Assembly (NCBI GenBank): GCA_945900945.1
Contig: CAMDKL010000021.1
Span: 1 to 53,790, forward strand
DNA from: Pirellula staleyi DSM 6068
GTDB lineage: Bacteria > Planctomycetota > Planctomycetia > Pirellulales > Pirellulaceae
Length of the DNA stretch: 53,790 nt
Direction of reading: 5' to 3'
Below the pieces are notes generated by a model. The model saw nothing but the letters and a program-made list of their open reading frames with translations, was not told the origin of the DNA and did not search any database. The position numbers were made by a program, and so were the translations under genes. This document shows, in pieces, positions 17,631 to 25,938 of the stretch. Every line of letters starts with the position of its first letter. The first letter of the stretch is position 1.

Positions 17631-19856
17631 TTACTCGGCGTAGTGGCCGACTGTGTTTGCGGCCTTGTGCAGCAATTGGTCGAGTGCCTTCCCTAGATGC
17701 TCGGTATGCTGGCTGCCGCGTGTGTTCAGCAGAGCGACCATGTTGCGACCGTCTTTGCGGCGGATCAAGATGGCTGACGTACCCGGCAGTGATCCCGTAT
17801 GCCAATGGTTGAGTTTACCATCGGCTGTTACTCGATTCAACCAACCAAGCGAGTAAAAACTTTCCTTAGGCTCACCGTTCTCCTCGTATCCGGCAGGACC
17901 CATCGGACGGGCATGCATTTTCTCGATACTCGCCCGCGACAAGATCTCGCAGTGATCCATGTTATCGAACGATGAAGCAAACTTTACGAGATCCTCGGCA
18001 GTCGCTATCCATCCACCATGCGAATCCATCGCCTCAAGGTTCCAAGCACCGTATGGAGGCGGTACCTCGTCACCAAGATCGGATTGAAAAACCGACTTGG
18101 TGTTTCCTGTGGCATAGTATCGCACTTCTCCTGCGACTCTTCCATCCAACCGAGTCGCACCGATCTGCATCGAGCGAATACCCAGCGGTTGCAAAACCTT
18201 TAATTGAACATAGGTTTCGTAAGGCATGCCAGCAATCTCCTCAATGATTCGTCCGAGAAGGCAATATCCATAGTTGGAATAGGCGTATCGCTCACCAGGA
18301 TCGAAATCCAATTTTTGACTCAACATGGCAACGATAACTTCGTGTTGGCCGGCAGGAGCCGGGACTCCTTGTTGCTTCGCGAAGCGGACCGATTGAAACA
18401 TGGGGTCAAATGATTTATCTCGATCCCAGCCACCGCGATGCTGGAGCAAATGCTCGATGGTGATGTCCCAAAGTCGACTATCAAAAGCGGAGCCAGCAGA
18501 TTCAATCTCCGCGTCAAAATCCAGAACCGAGAAAACCTTGTCATCGAGCTTGAGCTTCCCTTGCTCGATCCATTGAAGGATGGCAACTGCGGTGATTGGT
18601 TTCGAGAGACTGGCAATGCGGAACAAACTTGTTGGCTGCGCCGATAATTGAGTCTCGATGTCCCCATAGCCGAATCCCTTTGAATAGGCGATCTTGCTTT
18701 TGTCGGTCACTGCGATACTTGCCCCCGGCACTTCGTGTTTTGTCATGAAGTCCTGTATCAACCGATCAAGATCGGACAGACTGGAAACGGCCGCTTCCGG
18801 AGATTCATTGGTTTTGGGTTGTGCGTCCAACACAGCTTTGCGATCATCGGCTGGTTGCAGGGTATGTAGCAATGCCAGTGTCGACCATGCGGTAGCCGCG
18901 ACAGAGATGAATTGGTCTTTTCCGTGCGGAAAGTCGGATTCAAAATACTCCTGAACCGGCTTAGCGCGTGTAGTAACGCGCCAAGTTCCATCGTCGAGTT
19001 GCGTCGAAAGAAGATATGCGATCCCCTTGCGGATCGATTCGTTTGTCTGTTGGATGTGTCCATCGTGAATGAGTGCAGTGATAGCCGAGCCAGTTGCATA
19101 GGCATCGCTGTCCATATCAGCCTTCTGTCCCCAGCCGCCGTCGTCACGTTGCAATGTCAATAAAGAAGCGGCTGCCTCTTCCCTTTCTTTTGACTCGCAA
19201 TCGACATATTGCAAAGAACTGAGCCGAAAAACAAAGTCTTCGGTTTCGACAGGATGGGTAGTAGCAAGCCATTCTGCTACCGATTTTCGCCTTTCTGCGA
19301 TGAGTTCTTGATGGTCCTCCGTTCCAAAGTGATTGAGTGCGCGCAGGGCGACATAGGTTGCAGTAAAATCGCTACCTGACGTTGGTGGGCGGCTCCCCCG
19401 ATGTCGCCAATGTTTTAGATCCGATTGAGTTTCTAGCAGGTAATGACTCACTGCTTCTGTGACGTCATCGGTTGGCCAACCGCCTTCGTCGAGCGTCCAC
19501 AAAGCGTAGCCCGCCGTTAGAACGTCGCCACCTTGCCCTTTACCTTGACGGTAGTTTGCTAAACCGCGTTTGAGATGATCATAAGTATGCTGCAGTTGCC
19601 GTTTAAGGTTAACTTCATCGACGGTGAACCCTTGGCGTTTTGCTTCCACGAAAGCGAACACGGGTACTGCTTGGCTATGGCAGGTAAAGCACTGCCGTTT
19701 CTCTGCCGAGCCAATAGAACCCGCTTCGAGTCTCGGCAATGCTTTCGAGATCGCCGCTCGGACGGCATCGATTGCAGGGGCTGAATCCCCAGCCCGAATA
19801 GCGGAATAGAAACTCGTCGCGACACAAAAGATTGAGAACAAAACGGATTTGAACAT
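17631..19856 (-). CDS. Exported fusion: CxxCH motif, alpha-toroid repeats and class C beta-lactamase-like serine hydrolase
   Basis: 741 residues with a signal peptide (1-22). The N-terminal third carries a possible heme-attachment motif CFTCH (56-60), directly followed by helical repeats like those of squalene cyclase/prenyltransferase toroids (LWTLDEGGW, TLQRDDGGWGQ at about 234-243, TQLDDGTW at 285-292), to about residue 335. From about 360 there is a complete class C beta-lactamase/D-aminopeptidase/esterase domain: SxxK nucleophile motif S416-L-S-K419, Tyr-Ser-Asn 526-528 and HTG 686-688. All three catalytic motifs are present, so the hydrolase is probably active on a peptide or ester in the periplasm. 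Whether CFTCH binds heme is open; no heme-protein fold is obvious around it. Divergent from the next gene. Confidence 0.85.
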   Translation of the reverse strand: MFKSVLFSIFCVATSFYSAIRAGDSAPAIDAVRAAISKALPRLEAGSIGSAEKRQCFTCHSQAVPVFAFVEAKRQGFTVDEVNLKRQLQHTYDHLKRGLANYRQGKGQGGDVLTAGYALWTLDEGGWPTDDVTEAVSHYLLETQSDLKHWRHRGSRPPTSGSDFTATYVALRALNHFGTEDHQELIAERRKSVAEWLATTHPVETEDFVFRLSSLQYVDCESKEREEAAASLLTLQRDDGGWGQKADMDSDAYATGSAITALIHDGHIQQTNESIRKGIAYLLSTQLDDGTWRVTTRAKPVQEYFESDFPHGKDQFISVAATAWSTLALLHTLQPADDRKAVLDAQPKTNESPEAAVSSLSDLDRLIQDFMTKHEVPGASIAVTDKSKIAYSKGFGYGDIETQLSAQPTSLFRIASLSKPITAVAILQWIEQGKLKLDDKVFSVLDFDAEIESAGSAFDSRLWDITIEHLLQHRGGWDRDKSFDPMFQSVRFAKQQGVPAPAGQHEVIVAMLSQKLDFDPGERYAYSNYGYCLLGRIIEEIAGMPYETYVQLKVLQPLGIRSMQIGATRLDGRVAGEVRYYATGNTKSVFQSDLGDEVPPPYGAWNLEAMDSHGGWIATAEDLVKFASSFDNMDHCEILSRASIEKMHARPMGPAGYEENGEPKESFYSLGWLNRVTADGKLNHWHTGSLPGTSAILIRRKDGRNMVALLNTRGSQHTEHLGKALDQLLHKAANTVGHYAE

Positions 19857-19999
19857 GATTTATCTTCGTTCGAAATCGCAGCTAGGTGGGACATTACGCA
19901 GGTAGCATTCTATGCCAATTTGAATCTACATGCACGGAATTTGGAATACTTAGACGCTTTATTGCAGAAGGTGTGGGCTTCCGCTAATGCCAAGGCCAA

Positions 20000-20029
20000 T
20001 TGCTGTTCGTATCTCAGATTGACTATATT
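20000..20029 (+). promoter_or_regulatory. Possible sigma-70-type promoter for the propeller/cytochrome/ThuA gene
   Basis: TTGCTG (20000-20005) and TATATT (20024-20029) are separated by 18 bases, 44 bases before the start codon. The same 10-mer GACTATATTG occurs upstream of the cupin-like gene at 51079-51088, which supports a -10 role. The -35 match is weak. Confidence 0.35.
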
Positions 20030-20073
20030 GTAGTGGACTCTTTGACAGTCTCTCTCTAACCCTAAACTGTTGC

Positions 20074-23000
20074 ATGCAAAATACAATTCACTGCGCTGCC
20101 GTCTTCAGCTTGCTGATTCAGATTACCCCGCTTGCAATCGCTGAGGATGCGGCCGAAAGCGATGTGCACATGCTGGTGCCAGGCTTCGCTGTTGAAAAGT
20201 TGCCGTTGCAACTAACCAATCTGAACAACCTACGCTATCGCCATGATGGGGTTTTGGTCGCGCTCGGATACAATGGAAACGTTTGGTTGCTCCGCGATAC
20301 CAATGGCGATGGGTTCGAGGATACCGCCACGTTATATTGGGACAACAGGGGACGACTCCGTGGACCGATCGGCTTGGTCGTTACACCTCCGGGCTATTCG
20401 CATGGCTCCGGCGTCATCGTGGCTTCCAAGGGAAAACTTTCTATGTTGGCCGACACGGATGGCGATGATATTGCCGATACAGAAAAGATCATCGCCAGCG
20501 GCTGGCGAGAAATTTCTCCAAGAGTAGATGCTGTCGGCGTAGCCATGGCACCTGACGGTACACTCTATTTCGCGATCGGTTGTGCGGATTACGCGAATGG
20601 CCACCAAGTCAACAAACAGGGGGTCTCCGAATACGACCTTGCAAGTGAGCGGGGTACCATTCAGAAAGTCTCTCCGGATTGGTCCAAACGAGAAACCGTC
20701 TGCACGGGTGTCCGATTTCCTGTTTCCATGGATTGGACCGACGAGGGACAACTCATCACGAGTGAACAAGAGGGTGCTACGTGGCTTCCTAACGGCAATC
20801 CCTTCGATGAACTGCTGCATATTGTTGAGGGCAAACACTACGGATTCCCTCCGCGGCACCCCAAGCATTTACCAAACGTCGTGAACGAACCCGCTGTCTT
20901 CGAGTACGCACCGCAGCATCAATCTACCTGTGGAATCTTTTTCAATCGACCTGTTTGCGGTGGTCCAATGTTTGGACCGAGCAGTTGGGCTGGAAACGTA
21001 TTCGTGTGTGGTGAGTCTCGCGGACACATTTTCCGAACGGAGCTTTTGGCAAGTGAACATGGCTACGTCGCTCGAAATCAAACCATCGCCCGACTCAACC
21101 AACTGACGATCGACTGCACCGTGACTCCCGATGGCTCTCTACTGATTGCAACCCATTCCGGACCACCAGACTGGGGAACAGGCCCCGAGGGTGCCGGTAC
21201 CATCTACAAAATTCGGTATGTCGATAAACAAGCAGCTCAACCGACGCAAATCTACGCGATGGGGCCAACTGAGATTTGCATTGCCATGGATCGACCACTT
21301 GAACCTGGCACGTTGCGAAGGATCAACAAGCAAATCGAAGTTATTGGCGGTCCCTATGCCGAGGCTGGCGATACTCATGCTAGTTTAGTCCCACCCTATG
21401 AAGCGGTTCGCGAACAGATCAAAGCACTCCGCAAAAAGGTCGCAGTTCTTTCGGTAGCAACCTCACCTGACTTAAGAAATATTCTGATTACGACCGAACC
21501 TCTTCGATCGGATAGGCAGTATGTCGTTCGCCTGTCGTTGACCCCAACAGCGAACGAGAACACGCCAGCCGAACCGCTGGATTTGGCTTTGGATTTGTCA
21601 GGAGTTTATGCGACATTGGCTTCAAAAGATGGGGATAACTACAAGACACTTTCTGAAATTGTATTGCCTCACATGGATCTCAATTTGGCTCGCCGTTTAA
21701 CAAAAGGAAGCTCATTGCATGATGCTTTTTGGAAGGAGATGGAAAATGGCGACCGGTTGCAGCTGAGGACACGATTGGATGTTTCTCATTGCCTTGAGCC
21801 GCCTGTTCAACCGGGCTCGAAGCTAGACTATGAACCTGTTGTAGAACAGATCGATTTGGTTTTACATAGCGATCGATTGCTTAACTCCCCTTCCCCACGG
21901 ACCTGCCTCAGCCATTACGATGACAGCCACTACGACTACACATGGCGGTCCGGTGCGGCGCATCGATCTGAGGACATGACCCCATTCTCAGTCGAATGCG
22001 ACTTGGGCTCGAAAAAGAAAATGATGCTAACCGCGCACTACCGTTCGGTAGTGGACAAAGTTTCAAGAGCGATTCCCGTAAGACGGTTTCGATTAGACAA
22101 AGCGGACCCATTAAAAATATTCCTCGACGCGGACAACGTCGACCGCACTGCGAACGCTACTCACGCTGAAAAACCAATACCGCAATCGAACCAGTTTGAG
22201 TTGCCTCGATTCCGGTCCATTGCCGCCAATAGCGGTAACGTGGAACAACCGAGTTGGCTGCGAGGTCGCAATTTGTTTTATGGTGAGAAAATGGCTTGTT
22301 CCAAATGCCACACGATGACTACGGGTGGATCTATGATCGGGCCATCTTTGGCCAATGCACCTTCGCGAGAAATCGATGCTCTCGTTCGAGACATCGTCAA
22401 TCCGAGCGCCATGATCAACCCGGATCACCTTGGATTTATTTGCTTGACCAAGGAGGGAAAGACAATCACCGGGACTATTCTGGAACAGTCTGTTGAGCAG
22501 ACTATTTTTGGGACGATAACCGGTGATCGAGTAACTGTGCCAAAAGCCGATATCGAAGAATTGAAACTCTCGAAGCAGTCGGCAATGCCTGGTGACTATG
22601 CAAAACGATTGACGTCAACGGAGGTAATGGATATTGTCGCATTCTTGATTACCAAACCATTTACACCGGCCACATTCGTGCGGAAAGATGTTCCGCCACC
22701 AAGAACGCAGCTGGAATGGGAGGGGTTTTATCAATCAACAGCAACGTCCCGTTCCGAATCCTCAACCGATCACCAGCGTCTTCGCATCGCTTTGGTAAGC
22801 GGGCCAAAAGATCATGGTCCTGACGAACACGATTACCCGCTCTTTCAGAAGCGCTGGAGTTATTTGCTGTCGCTCGACAATCGCGTTGATATCAGCGTCT
22901 ATAACGATTGGCCTGACAATAGTGTGTACAGTGGAGCGGAGCGAGCCGACCTCATGGTGTTCAATAGCGCTAACCCTGGCTGGGATGCATCCAAAGCGAA

Positions 23001-23475
23001 GCTCTTGGACGAGTATCTTGCAAGTGGCGGCGGACTTGTCTTTGTTCACTTTGCACTCAATGGTCGAAAAGCACCTGAGGCATTGGCAGAGCGGATAGGA
23101 CTCGCATGTGACGTGCCCAAGGTCCGTTACCGACACGGCCCATTAAATCTTAAGTGGCAGCAACCGGAGCATCCGATTCTCATGGGCTTACCAGAATTGA
23201 GCCTTGAGGACGAAAGCTACTGGAATCTGACCGGCGATCGTGCTCAACTACAAGTGCTCGCGACTCAGGACGAGGACGGCCAAACGCATCCCCAAATATG
23301 GACCGTGGAGCATGGTCGGGGACGGGTCTTTTCAACTATTGTCGGGCACTATTCATGGTCCTTTGACGACCCACTCTATCGAGCGTTACTGCTCCGCGGG
23401 ATGGCTTGGGCTGCACAACGTGACGTCGATACGCTGCTGCCATTGGCAATAGTAGGGGCGAGACTTGAGGAGTAG
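20074..23475 (+). CDS. Exported beta-propeller / cytochrome c (CxxCH) / ThuA-like fusion protein
   Basis: 1133 residues with a signal peptide. Residues about 30-390 form a propeller of the kind found in planctomycete/verrucomicrobial 'PVC-type' heme-binding proteins, with repeated calcium-type loops DTNGDGFED and DTDGDDIAD. After a middle region comes a cytochrome c-like domain with heme motif CSKCH (742-746) in 'GRNLFYGEKMACSKCHTM', followed by the typical 'PSREIDALVRDIVNPSAMINPDH'. The last domain (about 904-1125) is ThuA-like/class I glutamine amidotransferase fold: LRIALVSGPKDHG, ASGGGLVFVHFALNG, GRGRVFSTIVGHYSWS. Such fusions are usually linked to sugar or polysaccharide oxidation in the periplasm, but the substrate is not known. 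A hairpin follows the stop. Confidence 0.9.
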   Translation: MQNTIHCAAVFSLLIQITPLAIAEDAAESDVHMLVPGFAVEKLPLQLTNLNNLRYRHDGVLVALGYNGNVWLLRDTNGDGFEDTATLYWDNRGRLRGPIGLVVTPPGYSHGSGVIVASKGKLSMLADTDGDDIADTEKIIASGWREISPRVDAVGVAMAPDGTLYFAIGCADYANGHQVNKQGVSEYDLASERGTIQKVSPDWSKRETVCTGVRFPVSMDWTDEGQLITSEQEGATWLPNGNPFDELLHIVEGKHYGFPPRHPKHLPNVVNEPAVFEYAPQHQSTCGIFFNRPVCGGPMFGPSSWAGNVFVCGESRGHIFRTELLASEHGYVARNQTIARLNQLTIDCTVTPDGSLLIATHSGPPDWGTGPEGAGTIYKIRYVDKQAAQPTQIYAMGPTEICIAMDRPLEPGTLRRINKQIEVIGGPYAEAGDTHASLVPPYEAVREQIKALRKKVAVLSVATSPDLRNILITTEPLRSDRQYVVRLSLTPTANENTPAEPLDLALDLSGVYATLASKDGDNYKTLSEIVLPHMDLNLARRLTKGSSLHDAFWKEMENGDRLQLRTRLDVSHCLEPPVQPGSKLDYEPVVEQIDLVLHSDRLLNSPSPRTCLSHYDDSHYDYTWRSGAAHRSEDMTPFSVECDLGSKKKMMLTAHYRSVVDKVSRAIPVRRFRLDKADPLKIFLDADNVDRTANATHAEKPIPQSNQFELPRFRSIAANSGNVEQPSWLRGRNLFYGEKMACSKCHTMTTGGSMIGPSLANAPSREIDALVRDIVNPSAMINPDHLGFICLTKEGKTITGTILEQSVEQTIFGTITGDRVTVPKADIEELKLSKQSAMPGDYAKRLTSTEVMDIVAFLITKPFTPATFVRKDVPPPRTQLEWEGFYQSTATSRSESSTDHQRLRIALVSGPKDHGPDEHDYPLFQKRWSYLLSLDNRVDISVYNDWPDNSVYSGAERADLMVFNSANPGWDASKAKLLDEYLASGGGLVFVHFALNGRKAPEALAERIGLACDVPKVRYRHGPLNLKWQQPEHPILMGLPELSLEDESYWNLTGDRAQLQVLATQDEDGQTHPQIWTVEHGRGRVFSTIVGHYSWSFDDPLYRALLLRGMAWAAQRDVDTLLPLAIVGARLEE

Positions 23476-23487
23476 TCATTTTTGCAA

Positions 23488-23554
23488 CACGGAGGCAGTC
23501 AAGATCGCAGAGAAAACATTGCAGTAGGCGTGAGATTTCTCTGTGCCCTCCGTG
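23488..23554. terminator. Hairpin between convergent genes (candidate bidirectional terminator)
   Basis: CACGGAGG (23488-23495) pairs with CCTCCGTG (23547-23554), and CAGAGAAA (23508-23515) region pairs with TTTCTCTG (23536-23543). This makes a two-part stem with an internal loop, placed directly after the stop of the fusion gene and before the stop of the convergent anti-sigma gene. The position fits a terminator, though there is no clear T-tract. Confidence 0.45.
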
Positions 23555-23607
23555 TTTCTGTGCCCTCAGCGTCTCCGTGTCACTGTGTCACTGTTTCACT
23601 GTGTTTC
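23540..23607. repeat. Short imperfect tandem repeats (CTGTG / CTCCGTGT / CACTGTGT)
   Basis: A low-complexity run in which CCCTCCGTGTTTCTGTG, CCCTCAGCGTCTCCGTG, CACTGTGT and CACTGTTT follow one another. Similar 'CTCCGTGTTTCTGTG' stretches occur between genes in many unrelated bacteria (recollection). It overlaps the right arm of the hairpin. Confidence 0.6.
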
Positions 23608-23666
23608 CAATAAGCTTTCGGGGCTGGTACTTTTCAGCATGCCGATCGCCTAAAGCCGATTCAGAA

Positions 23667-24938
23667 TTAAGGGCGACGAGGTCCTCGAAGTGTAGCGCCA
23701 CCTGTCGTTCGTTCAATCGTCCCTTTGACTCTTTGCGGGTCCAGTAAGTCAAGTCTGTCGCGTGAGTCGATGTCATATTTGTCATAGCCATCCATCAGTG
23801 AGTCCCTGCCGGCTCGTGGAAAGAGCCAAATATTCAGGACGCGAATTTGGTCCGCCTTGTTAACACCCTCGATCAATTTCTTGCCGGTTTTCGAAAGATT
23901 AGCAGTTAGTTCTGTAATTAGCTCTTCTTGACCATCGATTTCGATTTCCCTTTGCGAAAAACGCCGCAGAAGCAATAGCCCAAGCAAATCTCGGGTGTCC
24001 ATTGGTCGATTGGTTTGAAGTTCTTGCATCAATGCCGGTCGAAAAAACTTCAAATCCCATAGCGCTAGTGCCGTCACATCCGAAGGCTGCATATGACTAC
24101 CATAGTAAGCTGCCGCCTCGAAAAACATTCGCTCCCTTAAAAACTTATACCTTTGTTCTGATTTCATCAACTCCATGTCGAGCCGTCTTGAGCTTCCAAT
24201 ACCGTCCAGAACTAGGCCTAGTAAATGCACCGTTTCTTGGATTTTTTCGTGTTCCGGCAGACTTTCAATTTGAGATTCCATGGCAGCCAATCGCGTGAGA
24301 GTTTCGCGATCGAGTTTTGCAATTCTCTCTCGACCACTCTCCAATCTTGATACCTGAGTCGGAGTTAAACTCTGAACCCATGCCTTGCGCTGCCACACTG
24401 AATCTGGAGGTGGTGGGACCAACCTATCACCGAGATCTTCCCGCAAGACTTCGAGGAGCTCCGTCTCCTGGCTCAACCTTACCGCTATGGGCACTTCATG
24501 CACATCCTCCAAACCCCGAACGGCTGCAATTAAACCCAGTTCCCTTAGCTCTAGCCCTGCCTTGACAAAGCTCATGGCGCACGCGGTCAAAGCTCCTAGG
24601 ACGGTAAATAAACTAATCAACACCGTGATTCGAGGCCAAGCCCACCAATCTCCAGGCTTCGCTGTAACGACAGCCTTGCTTCCTTCCGCGAACGGAGCCG
24701 TCGTCGACAGATCGTTGATCACCAGTTCCATCGTGCTCTTCGTAAAGCGTTGGTCATGCGGTGTCTCCGGTATTTCGTCGAGCAAATCATAAGCATGACG
24801 CAACTCAGCCAATCGCAACCGCAACGGTTCGTCATCAACAAGACTTCGTTCCAACGCAGTCGCTTCAAGCGGCGGTAGCTCACCGTCAAGATAGGCGGTC
24901 AATTGCTCGTCGACGGATTCCATGTCTGGGAGATTCAT
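23667..24938 (-). CDS. Anti-sigma-factor-like membrane protein
   Basis: 423 residues. The first ~60 residues (DEQLTAYLDGELPPLEATALERSLVDDEPLRLRLAEL) are the typical cytoplasmic start of planctomycete anti-sigma factors. The zinc-binding HxxxCxxC motif of ZAS-type proteins is absent. One membrane helix follows at about 101-125, then a ~300-residue, mostly helical extracytoplasmic domain not recognised beyond its helical, charged character. Its start ATG overlaps the upstream sigma gene's TGA (ATGA, 24935-24938), a classic coupling that keeps sigma and its inhibitor at equal levels. The large outer domain probably senses an envelope signal; the signal is unknown. Confidence 0.75.
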   Translation of the reverse strand: MNLPDMESVDEQLTAYLDGELPPLEATALERSLVDDEPLRLRLAELRHAYDLLDEIPETPHDQRFTKSTMELVINDLSTTAPFAEGSKAVVTAKPGDWWAWPRITVLISLFTVLGALTACAMSFVKAGLELRELGLIAAVRGLEDVHEVPIAVRLSQETELLEVLREDLGDRLVPPPPDSVWQRKAWVQSLTPTQVSRLESGRERIAKLDRETLTRLAAMESQIESLPEHEKIQETVHLLGLVLDGIGSSRRLDMELMKSEQRYKFLRERMFFEAAAYYGSHMQPSDVTALALWDLKFFRPALMQELQTNRPMDTRDLLGLLLLRRFSQREIEIDGQEELITELTANLSKTGKKLIEGVNKADQIRVLNIWLFPRAGRDSLMDGYDKYDIDSRDRLDLLDPQRVKGTIERTTGGATLRGPRRP

Positions 24939-25702
24939 TCCTCTGTTTTTCCCTGGACGGAGTTAGGTTGGCTGTGTAACGGACTTTCCGGTCCAGCATT
25001 CGCTTTCGTTGCAAAAGATGCCGGTGTCATCCCGTTGGCAATATACGGTTCCAATAGGTTTTTAAGATTCACTCTGGCTCTGCTCAATAGAGACTTGATC
25101 GCCTTGACACTTAGCCCCATGGTTTCGGAAATTTCTTGGTAACTCATCCCTTCGAATTTGCTCAACATCAATGCGATTCGCTGACGTTCTCCTAATGCTT
25201 GCAAGGCCTGTAAAACAACGGTGGAACGTTCTAACTGGTCGATACGTCGCGAAGGCTGAAAGCCACTCGGTGCGATTGCCATACTTTCGATAATCCATTC
25301 GGAGGATGAACTGTTTCCGGTGTGGGAAAGCTGATATTCGCGGCGATGTGAGGAATCTCGAACGTAGTTGGAGGCGATATTGTTTGCGATTCGGTAGAGC
25401 CAGGTCGTGAATTTGGCTGTGGGTAAATATGTTTTTCGAGCCTTGTACACCCTCAAGAATACATCCTGAGCTAAGTCCTCGGACTGCTGAACATTGCTGA
25501 CCCAACCTTGCATAAAACGCTGCACTTTGCCCTGGTGTCTATCTATCAGCATTTCAAATGCGATCGCGTCATCGTCTCGAACGCGCAGCATCAAACCCAC
25601 GTCCGGATCGACGGCTGCATTTTCTAACGGATTTGGCAAATTGGGCAAAGTATTCTGCAAAGCAAAGGTTAGGTAGATGCTTAATAATAACCCTGTGTGC
25701 AC
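24935..25702 (-). CDS. ECF-type RNA polymerase sigma factor
   Basis: 255 residues. Region 2 covers about 38-110: LMLRVRDDDAIAFEMLIDRHQ, then DLAQDVFLRVYKARKTY, then FTTWLYRIANNIASNYVRD. Region 4 covers about 170-225: LQALGERQRIALMLSKFEGMSYQEISETMGLSVKAIKSLLSRARVNLKNLL. Region 3 is missing, as expected for the ECF (RpoE-like) group. The first ~30 residues look unlike the family and are hydrophobic, so the real start may be an internal non-ATG codon close to 'AAVDPDVGLML'. A ~25-residue tail follows region 4. It is translationally coupled by ATGA to the anti-sigma-like gene downstream, and so probably controls an envelope-stress regulon, possibly including its own operon. Confidence 0.93.
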   Translation of the reverse strand: MHTGLLLSIYLTFALQNTLPNLPNPLENAAVDPDVGLMLRVRDDDAIAFEMLIDRHQGKVQRFMQGWVSNVQQSEDLAQDVFLRVYKARKTYLPTAKFTTWLYRIANNIASNYVRDSSHRREYQLSHTGNSSSSEWIIESMAIAPSGFQPSRRIDQLERSTVVLQALQALGERQRIALMLSKFEGMSYQEISETMGLSVKAIKSLLSRARVNLKNLLEPYIANGMTPASFATKANAGPESPLHSQPNSVQGKTEE

Positions 25703-25848
25703 TCAAAGGTTTTGACGTCAGGCCGAATCTTTTCAACCATTTTCCCATGATAGCCGTTTCCGCCACAGGACGGCTCGGTTCTTCCAACAATTTCCAACAA
25801 GTCAATGCTAATGAGGCTGTAGACTCCCATATTCCAAATTGGCAAGGA

Positions 25849-25876
25849 TTGACTTTGCTTTCATCCGCGCTACGAT
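25849..25876 (+). promoter_or_regulatory. Candidate sigma-70-type promoter for the Tat-signal PQQ-like gene
   Basis: TTGACT (25849-25854) and TACGAT (25871-25876) with a 16-base spacer, 63 bases before the ATG at 25939. The match is 5/6 at -35 and 4/6 at -10. Confidence 0.45.
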
Positions 25877-25938
25877 CCACGGCCTAAAGAAAATAATTCA
25901 CTAATTCGATTCATCCGCCTTGCAAGGATCCCCGAAAA

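Noticed and set aside
23540-23607. A CRISPR array
   Set aside because: The repeats are short, degenerate and have no spacers of regular length.
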